A model generated the notes under the pieces. The model did no database searches. It saw only the letters and a list, made by a program, of their open reading frames with translations, and had not been told where the DNA came from. The position numbers and the translations under genes are program-made. Shown in pieces: positions 27,071-36,942 of a stretch of DNA of 64,000 nt. Numbering within the stretch: the first letter of the stretch is position 1; each line of letters opens with the position of its first letter. Source of the stretch: Sulfitobacter sp. BSw21498 (GTDB lineage: Bacteria > Pseudomonadota > Alphaproteobacteria > Rhodobacterales > Rhodobacteraceae); the NCBI RefSeq assembly GCF_006064855.1, contig NZ_CP040753.1, positions 1,116,001 through 1,180,000 on the forward strand, read 5' to 3'.

Positions 27071-29482
27071 TTAGTGCGCTGTGGCACTGTCGCCTGCGGC
27101 GTTCCGGCGAGCCAAAGCAGCGGCGGCGGCGGCGTCTTCGGCATCTTGATCCCATTCGATCGCTTGCGGTTCGCGGACCAGCGCGTGTTTCAACACCTCG
27201 GAGACGTGTTTGACGGGAATAATTGTCAACCCTTCTTTCACGTTATCCGGGATATCCGGCAGGTCTTTTTCGTTCTCCTCGGGGATCAGAACGGTGGTGA
27301 TACCGCCGCGCAGCGCCGCCAACAGCTTTTCTTTCAGGCCGCCGATTGGCATCGCATTCCCGCGCAAAGACACCTCGCCCGTCATCGCGATATCGCGGCG
27401 CACGGGGATTTGCGTCAGTACCGACACAATCGAAGTGACCATCGCCAAACCGGCAGACGGACCATCTTTGGACGTCGCACCATCCGGCACGTGGACGTGG
27501 ATATCCAGCGTATCGAACTTGGGCGGCTTTACCCCGATCTTGGGGCTGATCGACCGCACATAGCTGCTCGCCGCGTCGATGGATTCCTTCATCACATCGC
27601 CCAACTTGCCTGTGGTCTTCATCCTGCCCTTGCCCGGCAGGCGCAACGCTTCGATCTGCAGCAGTTCGCCGCCGACCGACGTGTAGGCCAGCCCGGTCAC
27701 AACACCGACCTGATCTTCAAGCTCGGCCAACCCGTAGCGGTACTTTTTCACGCCGAGGAAATCCTCGATATTGTCGCCCGTCACGGTAATCGCGTCGGCC
27801 TCTTTTTTGACGATCCTGGTCAGCGATTTCCGTGCAACCTTGGCGATCTCACGCTCAAGGTTCCGCACGCCGGCTTCTCGGGTGTAATAACGGATCATGC
27901 TGGTCAAGGCACTGTCTTCGATGGCAAATTCCTTTGCCTTCAGACCGTGGTTCTTGATCTGCTTGGCCACAAGGTGCTGCTTCGCGATCTCGCGTTTTTC
28001 ATCCTCGGTATAGCCCGACAGGGGGATTACCTCCATCCGGTCAAGCAACGGTCCGGGCATGTTGTAGCTGTTCGATGTGGTCAGGAACATGACATTCGAC
28101 AGATCGTATTCCACCTCAAGGTAGTGGTCGACGAATGTGCCGTTTTGTTCCGGATCAAGCACTTCGAGCATGGCCGATGCAGGGTCACCACGGAAATCCT
28201 GACCCATCTTGTCGATCTCGTCGAGCAGGATAAGCGGGTTCGTGGTTTTCGCCTTTTTCAGCGCCTGAATGATTTTGCCGGGCATGGAGCCGATGTAGGT
28301 CCGACGGTGGCCGCGAATCTCGGATTCGTCACGCACACCACCCAGTGAGATGCGAATAAATTCACGCCCCGTGGCCTTGGCAACGGATTTACCCAGCGAT
28401 GTTTTACCCACACCAGGAGGGCCAACAAGGCACATGATCGGGCCTTTCAGCTTGCTCGATCGTTGCTGGACGGCAAGGTATTCGACGATGCGTTCTTTAA
28501 CCTTTTCAAGGCCGTAGTGGTCATCATCCAGCACTTTTTGTGCTTTCCCAAGGTCCTTCTTGGTGCGCGACTTCACGCCCCACGGGATCGACAGGATCCA
28601 GTCAAGATAGTTGCGCACAACCGTGGCTTCAGCCGACATGGGAGACATATTCTTGAGCTTCTTCAGCTCGGCGTCGACCTTTTCCTTGGCCTCTTTGCTC
28701 AGCTTGGTGTCCGCAATGCGGGCTTCAAGCTCGGCCACTTCGTTCTTGCCGTCTTCGCCATCACCGAGCTCGTTCTGAATGGCTTTCATCTGCTCGTTCA
28801 GATAATACTCGCGCTGCGTCTTCTCCATCTGGGATTTGACGCGGGTCTTGATCTTTTTCTCGACCTGCAAGACGGACATTTCGCCCTGCATCAGACCATA
28901 GACTTTCTCAAGCCGCTCGGACACCGACAGGGTCTCAAGCAGGTCTTGTTTCTGCTCGACCTCGATCCCGAGATGCCCGGCGACCAGATCGGCCAGACGC
29001 GCAGGCTCGGACGCTTCGGTCACTGCAGACAGCGCTTCTTCGGGGACGTTTTTCTTGACCTTGGAATACCGCTCGAACTCTTCGGCGACGGTTTTCAGCA
29101 ACGCCTGAGTTGTGGTTTCATCACCGGGCTCTTCCGTCAGATATTCGGCTGTCGCTTCAAAGAAGCTATCGTTCTCAAGATATTCGGTGATGCGCACCCG
29201 CGCCTGTCCTTCGACCAGCACTTTAACAGTGCCGTCGGGCAGTTTCAGCAGTTGCAACACATTCGCCAACACGCCGGTGTTAAAAATGCCGTCGGAATCG
29301 GGGTCATCCACACCGGGGTCGATCTGGCTGGACAACAGGATCTGCTTGTCATCGGCCATGACTTCTTCGAGGGCGCGCACGGATTTATCACGGCCAACAA
29401 AGAGCGGTACGATCATGTGGGGGAACACCACAATATCGCGCAGGGGCAACACCGGGTAGGATGCGTTCAGAGGCTCTAACAT
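27071..29482 (-). CDS. lon: ATP-dependent protease Lon
   Basis: 803 aa from the ATG at 29482, preceded by AAGGAAAAG. An upstream ATG at 29542 has its purine stretch touching the codon and is less likely. The N-terminal substrate domain begins YPVLPLRDIVVFPHMIVPLF. The AAA module has Walker A GPPGVGKT (354-361) and LLDEIDKMG. The protease domain has the Ser-Lys dyad at Ser 676 (DGPSAG) and Lys 719 (GGLKEK). The C-terminus adds an Ala-rich tail of about 25 residues. Lon degrades damaged and regulatory proteins in the cytoplasm. Confidence 0.97.
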   Translation of the reverse strand: MLEPLNASYPVLPLRDIVVFPHMIVPLFVGRDKSVRALEEVMADDKQILLSSQIDPGVDDPDSDGIFNTGVLANVLQLLKLPDGTVKVLVEGQARVRITEYLENDSFFEATAEYLTEEPGDETTTQALLKTVAEEFERYSKVKKNVPEEALSAVTEASEPARLADLVAGHLGIEVEQKQDLLETLSVSERLEKVYGLMQGEMSVLQVEKKIKTRVKSQMEKTQREYYLNEQMKAIQNELGDGEDGKNEVAELEARIADTKLSKEAKEKVDAELKKLKNMSPMSAEATVVRNYLDWILSIPWGVKSRTKKDLGKAQKVLDDDHYGLEKVKERIVEYLAVQQRSSKLKGPIMCLVGPPGVGKTSLGKSVAKATGREFIRISLGGVRDESEIRGHRRTYIGSMPGKIIQALKKAKTTNPLILLDEIDKMGQDFRGDPASAMLEVLDPEQNGTFVDHYLEVEYDLSNVMFLTTSNSYNMPGPLLDRMEVIPLSGYTEDEKREIAKQHLVAKQIKNHGLKAKEFAIEDSALTSMIRYYTREAGVRNLEREIAKVARKSLTRIVKKEADAITVTGDNIEDFLGVKKYRYGLAELEDQVGVVTGLAYTSVGGELLQIEALRLPGKGRMKTTGKLGDVMKESIDAASSYVRSISPKIGVKPPKFDTLDIHVHVPDGATSKDGPSAGLAMVTSIVSVLTQIPVRRDIAMTGEVSLRGNAMPIGGLKEKLLAALRGGITTVLIPEENEKDLPDIPDNVKEGLTIIPVKHVSEVLKHALVREPQAIEWDQDAEDAAAAAALARRNAAGDSATAH

Positions 29483-29722
29483 GCTCTTTTCCTTATACTG
29501 CAAGATGACACTGGCCCCTATCTTAGGCGACCGTTCGTTCATCTCCTGTTCTGAGTAGGATATTTGGGGACCCTACTCGCCTGTTTCAATCCCCATTATG
29601 CTGTGATCCGTTCGAACGCGGGCCATCTGGCGTGAGGTCCGCCCCAGAATGAACCGCCACCGGCGGACAGACAAGCGCGGATCGCATGATTAGCGGCGAA
29701 AAGCGGCAATAACCATGGTTAA

Positions 29723-29764
29723 CCGGCCCGAATGACAAAAAACGGGCCGGAAATCTTCTTTTTC
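29723..29764. terminator. Terminator downstream of the OYE gene
   Basis: CCGGCCCG (29723-29730) and CGGGCCGG (29743-29750) are perfect arms with a 12-base A-rich loop. The T-rich tail TCTTCTTTTT lies on the plus-strand side; on the minus strand the loop itself supplies a T-run. It stands between the OYE gene end and the lon start. Confidence 0.6.
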
Positions 29765-29777
29765 GCGCTTAGCGAGC

Positions 29778-30875
29778 TTATTCCGCAGCGACCTGTTCGA
29801 GGAAGGGATAATCGGTATAGCCCTCTTCCCCACCAGCATAAAAGGTGCTTGTGTCACCGTCGTTCAGCGGTGCGTTGAGCTCGAGCCGTTTGGCCAGATC
29901 GGGGTTCGCGATATAAGGGCGACCAAAGGCCACCAGATCAGCCTTGCCGTTGGCAACTGCGTCAATCGCCATGTCGCGGTCATACAGGTTGTTCGCCATA
30001 TAGACGCCGTTGAACAGCGACCGCAGCTTGCCGAGGTCTTCGTTGCTGTCCAGATCGCGCGACTGGCCGGTCGACCCTTCAACCATGTGAAGATACGCCA
30101 GATTGTATTTATTCAGCGCGTCGACAACGTAATCAAAGGTTTCTTGCGGATTATCGTCGGCGATCGCGTTCGCAGGGGAAAACGGCGACAAGCGCAGACC
30201 GACGTGATCGCTGTCCCACGCATGAACGACACCGTCCAGCACTTCGAACAGCAGGCGCGCGCGGTTTTCGACCGATCCGCCATAGGCGTCATCACGTTTG
30301 TTGCTGGAGGTTTTCAGGAATTGATCCAGCAGATAGCCGTTGGCCCCGTGGACCTCGACGCCGTCAAAACCGGCCTTACGCGCCATTTTGGTCGCATGGA
30401 CATAATCGGCGACGATGCGTGGCATCTCGTCGAGTTCCAGCGCACGGGGTTCGGATGTGGGGGACATCCCGTTCTTGGTAAAGGTTTTAACATCCGCCGC
30501 GATGGCCGACGGGGCGACGGGTTTCTGACCATCCGGCTGGATATCAACATGGCTGATCCGGCCCACATGCCACAGCTGGATCACGATCTTGCCGCCTTTG
30601 GCGTGCACCGCATCGGTTACCTTTTTCCATGCGGCAACCTGCCCTTCGGTGTAGATGCCCGGCGTTTTGATGTACCCTTTGCCTTCGGCGCTGATCTGGG
30701 ACGCTTCGGTAATGATGATCCCGGCCCCGGCGCGCTGTGCGTAGTATTCGACGTGCATATCGCCGACTTCGCCGGTGTCGTCATTGGCGCGGCTGCGGGT
30801 CAGCGGGGCCATGACAATGCGGTTCGCGGCCTCGATTGCGCCGGTTTTCAACGGGGTGAATAATGCCTCAGTCAT
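29778..30875 (-). CDS. Alkene reductase, Old Yellow Enzyme family
   Basis: 365 aa FMN-dependent TIM barrel. N-terminal LFTPLKTGAIEAANRIVMAPLTRSRA is the standard OYE start. WHVGRISH (about 103-110) and the His/Asn-type EVHGANGYLLDQFL (about 174-187) give the substrate-binding His and Asn pair, and a later YLHMVEG completes the barrel. It reduces activated C=C bonds of enals, enones or nitro compounds with NAD(P)H. AGGAG precedes the ATG. It is close to NemA-type reductases; the natural substrate is not known. Confidence 0.92.
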   Translation of the reverse strand: MTEALFTPLKTGAIEAANRIVMAPLTRSRANDDTGEVGDMHVEYYAQRAGAGIIITEASQISAEGKGYIKTPGIYTEGQVAAWKKVTDAVHAKGGKIVIQLWHVGRISHVDIQPDGQKPVAPSAIAADVKTFTKNGMSPTSEPRALELDEMPRIVADYVHATKMARKAGFDGVEVHGANGYLLDQFLKTSSNKRDDAYGGSVENRARLLFEVLDGVVHAWDSDHVGLRLSPFSPANAIADDNPQETFDYVVDALNKYNLAYLHMVEGSTGQSRDLDSNEDLGKLRSLFNGVYMANNLYDRDMAIDAVANGKADLVAFGRPYIANPDLAKRLELNAPLNDGDTSTFYAGGEEGYTDYPFLEQVAAE

Positions 30876-30924
30876 GGAAAGCTCCTATGGGGTGTTGTCT
30901 CTTGACTACAGCACCTAAACCTCC

Positions 30925-30949
30925 GCCCCGTCATCACAAGGACCGGGGC
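30925..30949. terminator. Terminator-like hairpin between tgt and the OYE gene
   Basis: GCCCCGTC (30925-30932) pairs with GACCGGGGC (30941-30949) with one bulged base and an 8-base loop. There is no strong T-run, so termination strength is doubtful. Confidence 0.4.
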
Positions 30950-30980
30950 GCAGGTTTATTCCAATCGATGGAAGGTTTTC

Positions 30981-32108
30981 CTAAAGCGGGTCGATGTCGC
31001 CCTGTGCCCGCTGGCTATGAAAATCAGCCTGCCACGCGTCAAATGTGCCCGCCGCAATGGCACCACGCATACCTGCCATGATCTCTTGGAAATAGTGCAG
31101 GTTATGCCATGTCAGCAGCATTCCCGAGATCATTTCCTGACTGCGGAATACATGATGCAGATAGGCGCGGCTGTAGTTGGCACAGGCCGGGCACGTGCAG
31201 GCTTCGTCCAACGGGCGCGGGTCGTCAGCGTGGCGTGCATTCTTGATATTCACAACACCGTGACGGGTGAAAACCTGCCCCGTACGCCCGGACCGCGACG
31301 GTAAAACGCAATCCATCATATCGATGCCACGCGCAACGGCACCCACAATATCGTCGGGTTTGCCCACCCCCATCAAATAGCGCGGCCGGTCCACAGGCAG
31401 CATATCTGTAGCGAAATCCAGACAGCCGAACATCGCCTCCTGCCCCTCGCCCACGGCAAGACCGCCGACAGCATAGCCGTCAAAGCCCACATCAATCAGC
31501 GCTTTGGCGCTTTCCTCGCGGAAATCTTGTTCAAGTCCACCTTGCTGGATACCGAACAGTGCATAGCCCGGACGGTCGCCAAATGCGTCGCGGCTGCGTT
31601 TGGCCCACCGCATCGACAGGCGCATCGATTCAGCAATACGCGCCCGATCTGCCGGCAAGGCAGGGCATTCGTCGAAACACATCACAATGTCCGAGCCGAG
31701 CAACTTTTGGATTTCCATCGAGCGTTCAGGCGTAAGCTCGTGCTTTGATCCGTCGATGTGGCTTTTAAAGGTCACGCCCTTTTCGGTCAGCTTGCGCAGT
31801 TCCGATAGGCTCATGACCTGAAACCCGCCGGAATCCGTGAGGATGGGTTTATCCCAGTTCATAAATTTATGCAGACCGCCCAAACGGTCGATCCGTTCAG
31901 CAGTGGGACGCAACATCAGATGGTAGGTGTTGCCCAGCAGGATATCAGCCCCCGTGGCCGCGACGCTTTCGGGCATCATTGCCTTGACCGTGGCCGCGGT
32001 GCCCACGGGCATAAAGGCAGGTGTGCGAATATCGCCCCGTGGGGTAGAAATGACACCGGTACGCGCCGCGCCATCGCGGGCCTGAAGATCAAACGAGAAT
32101 TTTTTCAT
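30981..32108 (-). CDS. tgt: Queuine/preQ1 tRNA-ribosyltransferase Tgt
   Basis: 375 aa TIM barrel that exchanges guanine 34 of GUN-anticodon tRNAs for preQ1. Motifs include [13 protein letters not shown] near residue 33, [10 protein letters not shown] near residue 92, the GGLAVGEG segment that holds the preQ1 pocket, and a zinc site in CTCPAC...HHVF near the C-terminus. Length equals that of E. coli Tgt. It is transcribed away from the RimB-RimK gene. Confidence 0.96.
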   Translation of the reverse strand: MKKFSFDLQARDGAARTGVISTPRGDIRTPAFMPVGTAATVKAMMPESVAATGADILLGNTYHLMLRPTAERIDRLGGLHKFMNWDKPILTDSGGFQVMSLSELRKLTEKGVTFKSHIDGSKHELTPERSMEIQKLLGSDIVMCFDECPALPADRARIAESMRLSMRWAKRSRDAFGDRPGYALFGIQQGGLEQDFREESAKALIDVGFDGYAVGGLAVGEGQEAMFGCLDFATDMLPVDRPRYLMGVGKPDDIVGAVARGIDMMDCVLPSRSGRTGQVFTRHGVVNIKNARHADDPRPLDEACTCPACANYSRAYLHHVFRSQEMISGMLLTWHNLHYFQEIMAGMRGAIAAGTFDAWQADFHSQRAQGDIDPL

Positions 32109-32220
32109 GACTGCGGCTATAAGATGTCACCAAGACAGGCGCAATCATGCAGTTCATCTGCCCGATCACGGCGGCTGTCATGGAAGGTCCGCAAAACCGC
32201 GCTATATCCAGCGCGAACCG

Positions 32221-32246
32221 CCGGGGCGCTGCCCCGGACCCCGGGA
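32221..32246. repeat. GC-rich extragenic palindrome (REP-like)
   Basis: CCGGGGC (32221-32227) and GCCCCGG (32231-32237) are perfect arms, directly followed by ACCCCGGGA. Elements of the form GGGGC-NNN-GCCCCGGACCCC are scattered between genes in many Rhodobacterales genomes as I recall them. It lies between tgt and the RimB-RimK gene. Confidence 0.5.
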
Positions 32247-32338
32247 TTTATGCCATTTGGAAGCCGGTGTCGTGGCTTGAGTAGACGCGGGCGACCTGCT
32301 AGGCGGCGGGATCATTTAGCTGTGCCGGAGTGTGTGAC

Positions 32339-33721
32339 ATGCAAGAATTGACGTTTGGCTGGGAAGAATGGATTGCCCTTCCTGATCTGGGCCTGCCTGC
32401 GATCAAGGCAAAGATCGACACCGGCGCGCGCACCTCGGCGCTGCATGCCCATGACATCGAAGTCTTTGGACCCGCGTCCAAGCCAAAAGTGCGTTTCACC
32501 GTGCACCCCGTAGCAGGCAACGACGACATCACCATCACCTGCTCTGCCCCGATCATCGACCGGCGCGAAGTCACCTCGTCGAATGGCGAGGCCGAACTGC
32601 GCTATGTCATTTCGACCAAGATGGATGTTGCGGGTCAAAGCTGGCCTATCGACGTGACCCTCACCAACCGTGCCGGCATGACCAGCCGTATGTTGTTGGG
32701 GCGTCAGGCGCTGACCGATCACATCACCATCTCGCCCACCGAAAAACGGCTACAGCCAGACCTGAGCTATGACGTCTACCACACCGCTGCCGTACGTCAC
32801 AAAGCGCCGCAGCGGGCCTTGCGCGTCGCCGTGCTAAGCCGTGAAGCCAGCAACTATTCCACATCGCGTCTGGTCGAAGTCGGCGAAGCTCGCGGCCACA
32901 CAGTCGAAGTGATCGACACCACCCGCTGCTATATGGCGATCAACGCCATGGCGCCCGAAGTGCATTACGACGGCAAACGTCTGCCGCGCTATGACGCTGT
33001 GATCCCGCGGATCGGGGCGTCGGTCACACCCTATGGCTGCGCCGTCATTCGCCAGTTCGAAACCATCGGCACCTATTGTGTCAACGGTTCTGCCGGCATT
33101 CTGTCCAGCCGCGACAAGCTGCACGCGCATCAGGTTCTGGCTTCGAAAAAAATCGGTATGCCCACGACCGCTTTTGCCGCCTCGCCCAAGGACACGTCGA
33201 ACCTGATGGCGCTGGTGGGCACCGCGCCCCTGATCGTCAAGTTGCTGGAATCGACCCAAGGCAAGGGCGTCGTGCTGGCTGAAACCAAAAAGGCCGCTGA
33301 ATCCGTGATCGATGCGTTCCGCGGGCTCAAGGCGAACTTTCTGGTGCAGGATTTCGTCAAGGAGGCGGCGGGCGAGGATCTGCGCTGCCTTGTGGTCGAC
33401 GGCAAAGTCGTTGCCGCAATGAAGCGCACCGGCGCGGATGGCGACTTCCGGTCCAACCTGCACCGCGGCGGGACGGCGCAGGTTGTGCGCATCACCAAGC
33501 TTGAACGCGAGACCGCCCTGCGCGCGGCGCGGGCCTTTGGTCTGGGCAAAGCGGGTGTGGATTTGCTACGCTCTGACAGCGGGCCCAAAGTCCTTGAGGT
33601 CAACAGCTCGCCCGGATTCGAAGGAATCGAGAAAGCCACTGGCAAGGATATCGTCGGCATGATCTATGACATGATCGAAGCGCGGGTAAAGCCGCAGCCT
33701 GTGCGCAAGCGCAAAGGATAG
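32339..33721 (+). CDS. rimK: RimB-RimK fusion: retropepsin-like protease domain plus ATP-grasp glutamate ligase
   Basis: 460 aa from the ATG at 32339 with GGAG eight bases before it. Residues about 1-140 form an ATP-dependent zinc protease/RimB-like domain with the retropepsin motif DTG at 27-29 ([13 protein letters not shown]) and a late LLGRQAL. Residues about 160-450 form the ATP-grasp ligase of the RimK type, with [11 protein letters not shown], the lysine region [13 protein letters not shown], and [12 protein letters not shown]. RimK adds glutamates to ribosomal protein S6 and RimB trims them, so the fusion places both opposing activities in one chain. That S6 is the target here is inference. 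Confidence 0.88.
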   Translation: MQELTFGWEEWIALPDLGLPAIKAKIDTGARTSALHAHDIEVFGPASKPKVRFTVHPVAGNDDITITCSAPIIDRREVTSSNGEAELRYVISTKMDVAGQSWPIDVTLTNRAGMTSRMLLGRQALTDHITISPTEKRLQPDLSYDVYHTAAVRHKAPQRALRVAVLSREASNYSTSRLVEVGEARGHTVEVIDTTRCYMAINAMAPEVHYDGKRLPRYDAVIPRIGASVTPYGCAVIRQFETIGTYCVNGSAGILSSRDKLHAHQVLASKKIGMPTTAFAASPKDTSNLMALVGTAPLIVKLLESTQGKGVVLAETKKAAESVIDAFRGLKANFLVQDFVKEAAGEDLRCLVVDGKVVAAMKRTGADGDFRSNLHRGGTAQVVRITKLERETALRAARAFGLGKAGVDLLRSDSGPKVLEVNSSPGFEGIEKATGKDIVGMIYDMIEARVKPQPVRKRKG

Positions 33722-33807
33722 ATCAAACCATAGATCATGGGGCTGTCCTCTGGACGGTGCTGGATGCAATCCCTATATAAACGATAAGATAACGCAGCGA
33801 GGCCCTG

Positions 33808-34170
33808 ATGACTGACAGCACCCAATCTCTTGAAGGCACCCCTTTGATCGCGCCCTCGTCAACGGATCATCCGCTGTACGAGCAGATCACAGAGGCTTGC
33901 CGCACGGTATATGACCCTGAGATTCCAGTGAATATCTATGAGCTGGGGTTGATCTACACGATCGATATCAACGCGGAAAACGAGGTCAACATCAAGATGT
34001 CCCTGACCGCGCCCGGCTGCCCTGTCGCGGGTGAGATGCCCGGCTGGGTTGCCGATGCGGTTGAACCTCTGCCCGGCGTCAAGACCGTCGACGTTGAATT
34101 GGTTTGGGAACCACCATGGGGCATGGACATGATGTCTGACGAAGCCCGTCTTGAACTGGGATTCATGTAA
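33808..34170 (+). CDS. sufT: SufT/MIP18-family Fe-S assembly protein (DUF59)
   Basis: 120 aa. The DUF59 core has DPEIPVNIYELGLIY (about 36-50) and SLTAPGCPVAGEMP (about 66-79), with the conserved cysteine at the start of the second block. An N-terminal extension of about 25 residues is polar. SufT proteins help mature Fe-S proteins. The IscA/SufA-type gene at 35646 is only one gene away, which fits a shared Fe-S task. The main suf genes are not in this window. Confidence 0.87.
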   Translation: MTDSTQSLEGTPLIAPSSTDHPLYEQITEACRTVYDPEIPVNIYELGLIYTIDINAENEVNIKMSLTAPGCPVAGEMPGWVADAVEPLPGVKTVDVELVWEPPWGMDMMSDEARLELGFM

Positions 34171-34296
34171 GCCCATGGGCAAACATCGGGGCGTGACTCA
34201 CGTCCCGGTTGATTTTACATCACTTTCACGCAATGGTCGCATCATTGTAACATCCGGTAGCCACACCGCAGCCAGATGATTTATATTGGAGCGATC

Positions 34297-35508
34297 ATGC
34301 GATTAACAACTGCCCTTACAGCTTTGGCCTTGGCCCCGACCGCGCTGCTGGCCGATGCCCATAGCACCCCCACGCCCGTCGAATACGGCCCCCGTCCCGC
34401 CTATCTGGTAGACAAGCTCCCCGATGGCGATCTTAAGGACAAGCTGGCTTCCTGCATGGGCCAGACGCCGTCGAAAACCGATTTCTCGATCGGACACCGC
34501 GGCGCGCCGCTGATGTTCCCCGAACATACCGTGCAATCCAACGTTGCTGCGGTACGCATGGGGGCCGGCATTCTGGAATGTGACGTGACCTTTACAGCAG
34601 ATCACGAGCTGGTCTGCCGCCACGCCCAGAACGATCTGCACACCACCACCAACATCCTGTTGACCGATCTTGCTGATAAATGCACCGCGGGCTTTACCGC
34701 TGCTGCGGGCGAGAATGGTGCCAGCGCCGAATGCCGCACCTCTGACATCACCTTAGCCGAGTTCGAAACGCTGACCCCCAAGATGGACAGCGCCGATGCG
34801 ACAGCCACGACTGCCGAAGAGTATCAGGGCGGCGTCGCCAGCTTCCGCACGCAGCTTTATAGCGACGGTGCCGATCTGATGACCCACGCGGAATCGATCG
34901 AGCTGTTCAAATCCCTTGGTGCAAAGTTCACCCCCGAACTAAAGTCCGCCTCGGTCGAGATGCCGCATGACGGCTTCAGCCAGGAAGACTACGCGCAAAA
35001 AATGATTGACGAATACAAATCCGCAGGCATCCCTGCCTCGGACGTGTGGGCGCAGTCGTTTAACCTGGATGATGTACTTTACTGGATCAAGGCCGAGCCA
35101 GAGTTCGGGAAGCAAGCCGTTTATCTGGTGGAATGGAGCGAAGGTTTCGACGAGCAGGACCCCAGCACCTGGACGCAGGATTTCGCCCAGTTGAAAGAGC
35201 AAGGCGTGCAGTATCTGGCCCCCTCGCTGAACATGCTGCTGACCAACAAGGACGGCACACTGGCCGCCTCTGACTATGCGATGAAAGCAAGCGAAGCCGG
35301 TCTGAACCTGATTGCCTGGACGCTGGAACGCTCTGGTCCGCTGTCCACAGGCGGTGGATGGTACTTCCAGTCGGTCGGCGACATCATCACCGACGACAGC
35401 GACTATCTGGTTGCGCTTGATGTTCTGGCGCAAGAAGCGGGCGTAAAGGGTGTCTTCTCTGACTGGCCCGCAACCGTAACCTATTACGCAAACTGCATGG
35501 GGCTGTGA
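34297..35508 (+). CDS. Glycerophosphodiester phosphodiesterase, exported
   Basis: 403 aa from the ATG at 34297 (GGAG five bases before), with signal peptide MRLTTALTALALAPTALLADA. GDPD catalytic residues are visible: GHRGAPLMFPEHT near residues 68-80 (His-Arg and Glu), then ECDVTFTADHELVCRHA near 95-111 with Asp and the second His. It splits glycerophosphodiesters such as glycerophosphocholine into glycerol-3-phosphate and an alcohol, in the periplasm. It is inserted between two Fe-S assembly genes without an obvious link. A strong terminator follows. Confidence 0.9.
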   Translation: MRLTTALTALALAPTALLADAHSTPTPVEYGPRPAYLVDKLPDGDLKDKLASCMGQTPSKTDFSIGHRGAPLMFPEHTVQSNVAAVRMGAGILECDVTFTADHELVCRHAQNDLHTTTNILLTDLADKCTAGFTAAAGENGASAECRTSDITLAEFETLTPKMDSADATATTAEEYQGGVASFRTQLYSDGADLMTHAESIELFKSLGAKFTPELKSASVEMPHDGFSQEDYAQKMIDEYKSAGIPASDVWAQSFNLDDVLYWIKAEPEFGKQAVYLVEWSEGFDEQDPSTWTQDFAQLKEQGVQYLAPSLNMLLTNKDGTLAASDYAMKASEAGLNLIAWTLERSGPLSTGGGWYFQSVGDIITDDSDYLVALDVLAQEAGVKGVFSDWPATVTYYANCMGL

Positions 35509-35547
35509 ACAACAGCATATGACCTTGCGCAGCAGCGTTTGACGACA

Positions 35548-35574
35548 GGGCCGTCCCTTCGGGGGCGGCCTTTT
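35548..35574 (+). terminator. Terminator after the phosphodiesterase gene
   Basis: GGGCCGTCCC and GGGGCGGCC form a stem around a TTCG loop, followed by TTTT (35571-35574). A classic rho-independent terminator. Confidence 0.88.
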
Positions 35575-35645
35575 GCTATTGTGCAGACCCCCGCTTGAGA
35601 AACCGCGCCAAAGGCCTTATCTTATCAGTAACAGGAGTATTCAGC

Positions 35646-35990
35646 ATGTTCGCGATCCCAGGCAAGCAAGCCGTCACCATCACCCCCAAAGCCGCCAATC
35701 AGATCACCAAGCTGATGACGTCCGCAGGCCATGCCGGTCTGCGCATCGGCATCAAAAAAGGGGGCTGCGCCGGCATGGAATATACCATGGAGTATGTGAA
35801 CGAGGCCGACACCAACGACGAAGTTGTCGAACAGGACGGCGCGCGGGTGATGATCGCGCCGATGGCACAGATGTTTCTTTTCGGCACCGAAATCGACTAT
35901 GAAACCTCGCTGCTGGAATCCGGCTTCAAGTTCCGCAATCCCAATGTGACCGAAGCCTGCGGGTGTGGCGAATCCATTAAATTCGGCTAA
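35646..35990 (+). CDS. A-type Fe-S carrier (HesB/IscA/SufA family)
   Basis: 114 aa from the ATG at 35646, with AGGAG a few bases upstream. The frame start at 35595 would add 17 unconserved residues. The three ligand cysteines of A-type carriers are seen in KKGGCAGMEY and, near the end, EACGCGES. It takes part in transfer of [4Fe-4S] or [2Fe-2S] clusters to apo-proteins. Sequence cannot decide between SufA, IscA and ErpA; nearness to SufT favours a SufA-like role. Confidence 0.9.
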   Translation: MFAIPGKQAVTITPKAANQITKLMTSAGHAGLRIGIKKGGCAGMEYTMEYVNEADTNDEVVEQDGARVMIAPMAQMFLFGTEIDYETSLLESGFKFRNPNVTEACGCGESIKFG

Positions 35991-36089
35991 CGGCAGCCGG
36001 CCGCTCGCGCTGCGTGTGACGTGAGCTTGACGTTGCCCTGTCGGGGTGGCGCTGGTATCCCTTTGTAAAACCACATGAAGGATATGCAC

Positions 36090-36839
36090 ATGCGCCGCAA
36101 GCTTGCCGCTGGAAACTGGAAGATGAACGGCTCGCTGGCCGGTCTGGACATGCTGGCCGATGTTGCCGCTGCGATGGACAGCGACAGTGCAGAGGCCGTG
36201 ATCTGCCCGCCTTCCGCCTATCTGATGCCGGCTGTCACTGCTGCGCAAGGTACCTCCGTCGGCATCGGCGCGCAGGATTGCCACACAGAACCGAAAGGCG
36301 CGTTCACCGGCGATATCTCTGCCCCGATGATCAAGGACATCGGCGCGACTTACGTGGTCGTCGGGCATTCAGAACGCCGCGAGGCTCATGCCGAAAGCGA
36401 CGCTGACGTCGCCCGCAAAGCGCAAGCCGCTTGGGCCGCAGAGCTGACCGCCATCATTTGCATCGGCGAAAGCGAAGCACACCGCAGCGCAGGTACAACA
36501 TTGGATATCATCGCCAAGCAGCTCGCGGGCTCCCTGCCTGATGGCTGCACGGGCGATAATACCGTCGTCGCTTACGAACCCATCTGGGCGATTGGCACTG
36601 GCAAAATCCCGACGCTTGATCAGATCATCGAAGTGCATGATTTCATCCGCGCCCAACTTGCCAAACGCTTTGGCTCCGATGTCAGCGGCGCGCTGCGGCT
36701 GCTGTATGGCGGCTCGGTAAAGCCGGACAACGCGGCGGATATCTTCAAGGTCGAAAACGTGGACGGTGCCCTGATCGGAGGCGCGAGCCTTAAGGCCGCT
36801 GATTTCGTCCCCATCCTCAAAGCGCTCTCTGCCGCCTGA
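36090..36839 (+). CDS. tpiA: Triosephosphate isomerase TpiA
   Basis: 249 aa from the ATG at 36090, with AAGGA seven bases before it; an ATG at 36075 is too near that signal. The active-site residues are complete: Asn/Lys in AAGNWKMNG (about 6-14), His in VVGHSERRE (about 91-99) and Glu in AYEPIWAIGTG (about 162-172). It interconverts dihydroxyacetone phosphate and glyceraldehyde-3-phosphate. It is a single gene ended by a strong bidirectional terminator. Confidence 0.96.
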   Translation: MRRKLAAGNWKMNGSLAGLDMLADVAAAMDSDSAEAVICPPSAYLMPAVTAAQGTSVGIGAQDCHTEPKGAFTGDISAPMIKDIGATYVVVGHSERREAHAESDADVARKAQAAWAAELTAIICIGESEAHRSAGTTLDIIAKQLAGSLPDGCTGDNTVVAYEPIWAIGTGKIPTLDQIIEVHDFIRAQLAKRFGSDVSGALRLLYGGSVKPDNAADIFKVENVDGALIGGASLKAADFVPILKALSAA

Positions 36840-36840
36840 C

Positions 36841-36862
36841 CTTCATTTTGCCAAATAAACTC
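36841..36862. repeat. Dispersed intergenic motif, copy 1
   Basis: CTTCATTTTGCCAAATAAAC followed by TC directly abuts the tpiA stop. The same motif with one A missing occurs at 55295-55315 before the 47-bp tandem repeat. Shared non-coding sequence of 21-22 bases at two unrelated loci suggests a small dispersed repeat. Confidence 0.6.
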
Positions 36863-36878
36863 ACTGCAGGACATAAAC

Positions 36879-36914
36879 AAAAGGCGGCGCATCCACTGGG
36901 ATACGCCGCCTTTT
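36879..36914. terminator. Bidirectional terminator between tpiA and dctM
   Basis: AAAAGGCGGCG (36879-36889) pairs with CGCCGCCTTTT (36904-36914), perfect arms with a 14-base loop. A- and T-runs suit both converging genes. Confidence 0.9.
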
Positions 36915-36942
36915 CTACTTCTATGTGTTGGGCCTCATCCCC

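Noticed and set aside
27074..28348. Open frame of 424 codons antisense to lon
   Set aside because: lon is complete and conserved on the other strand; the antisense product is composition-driven.
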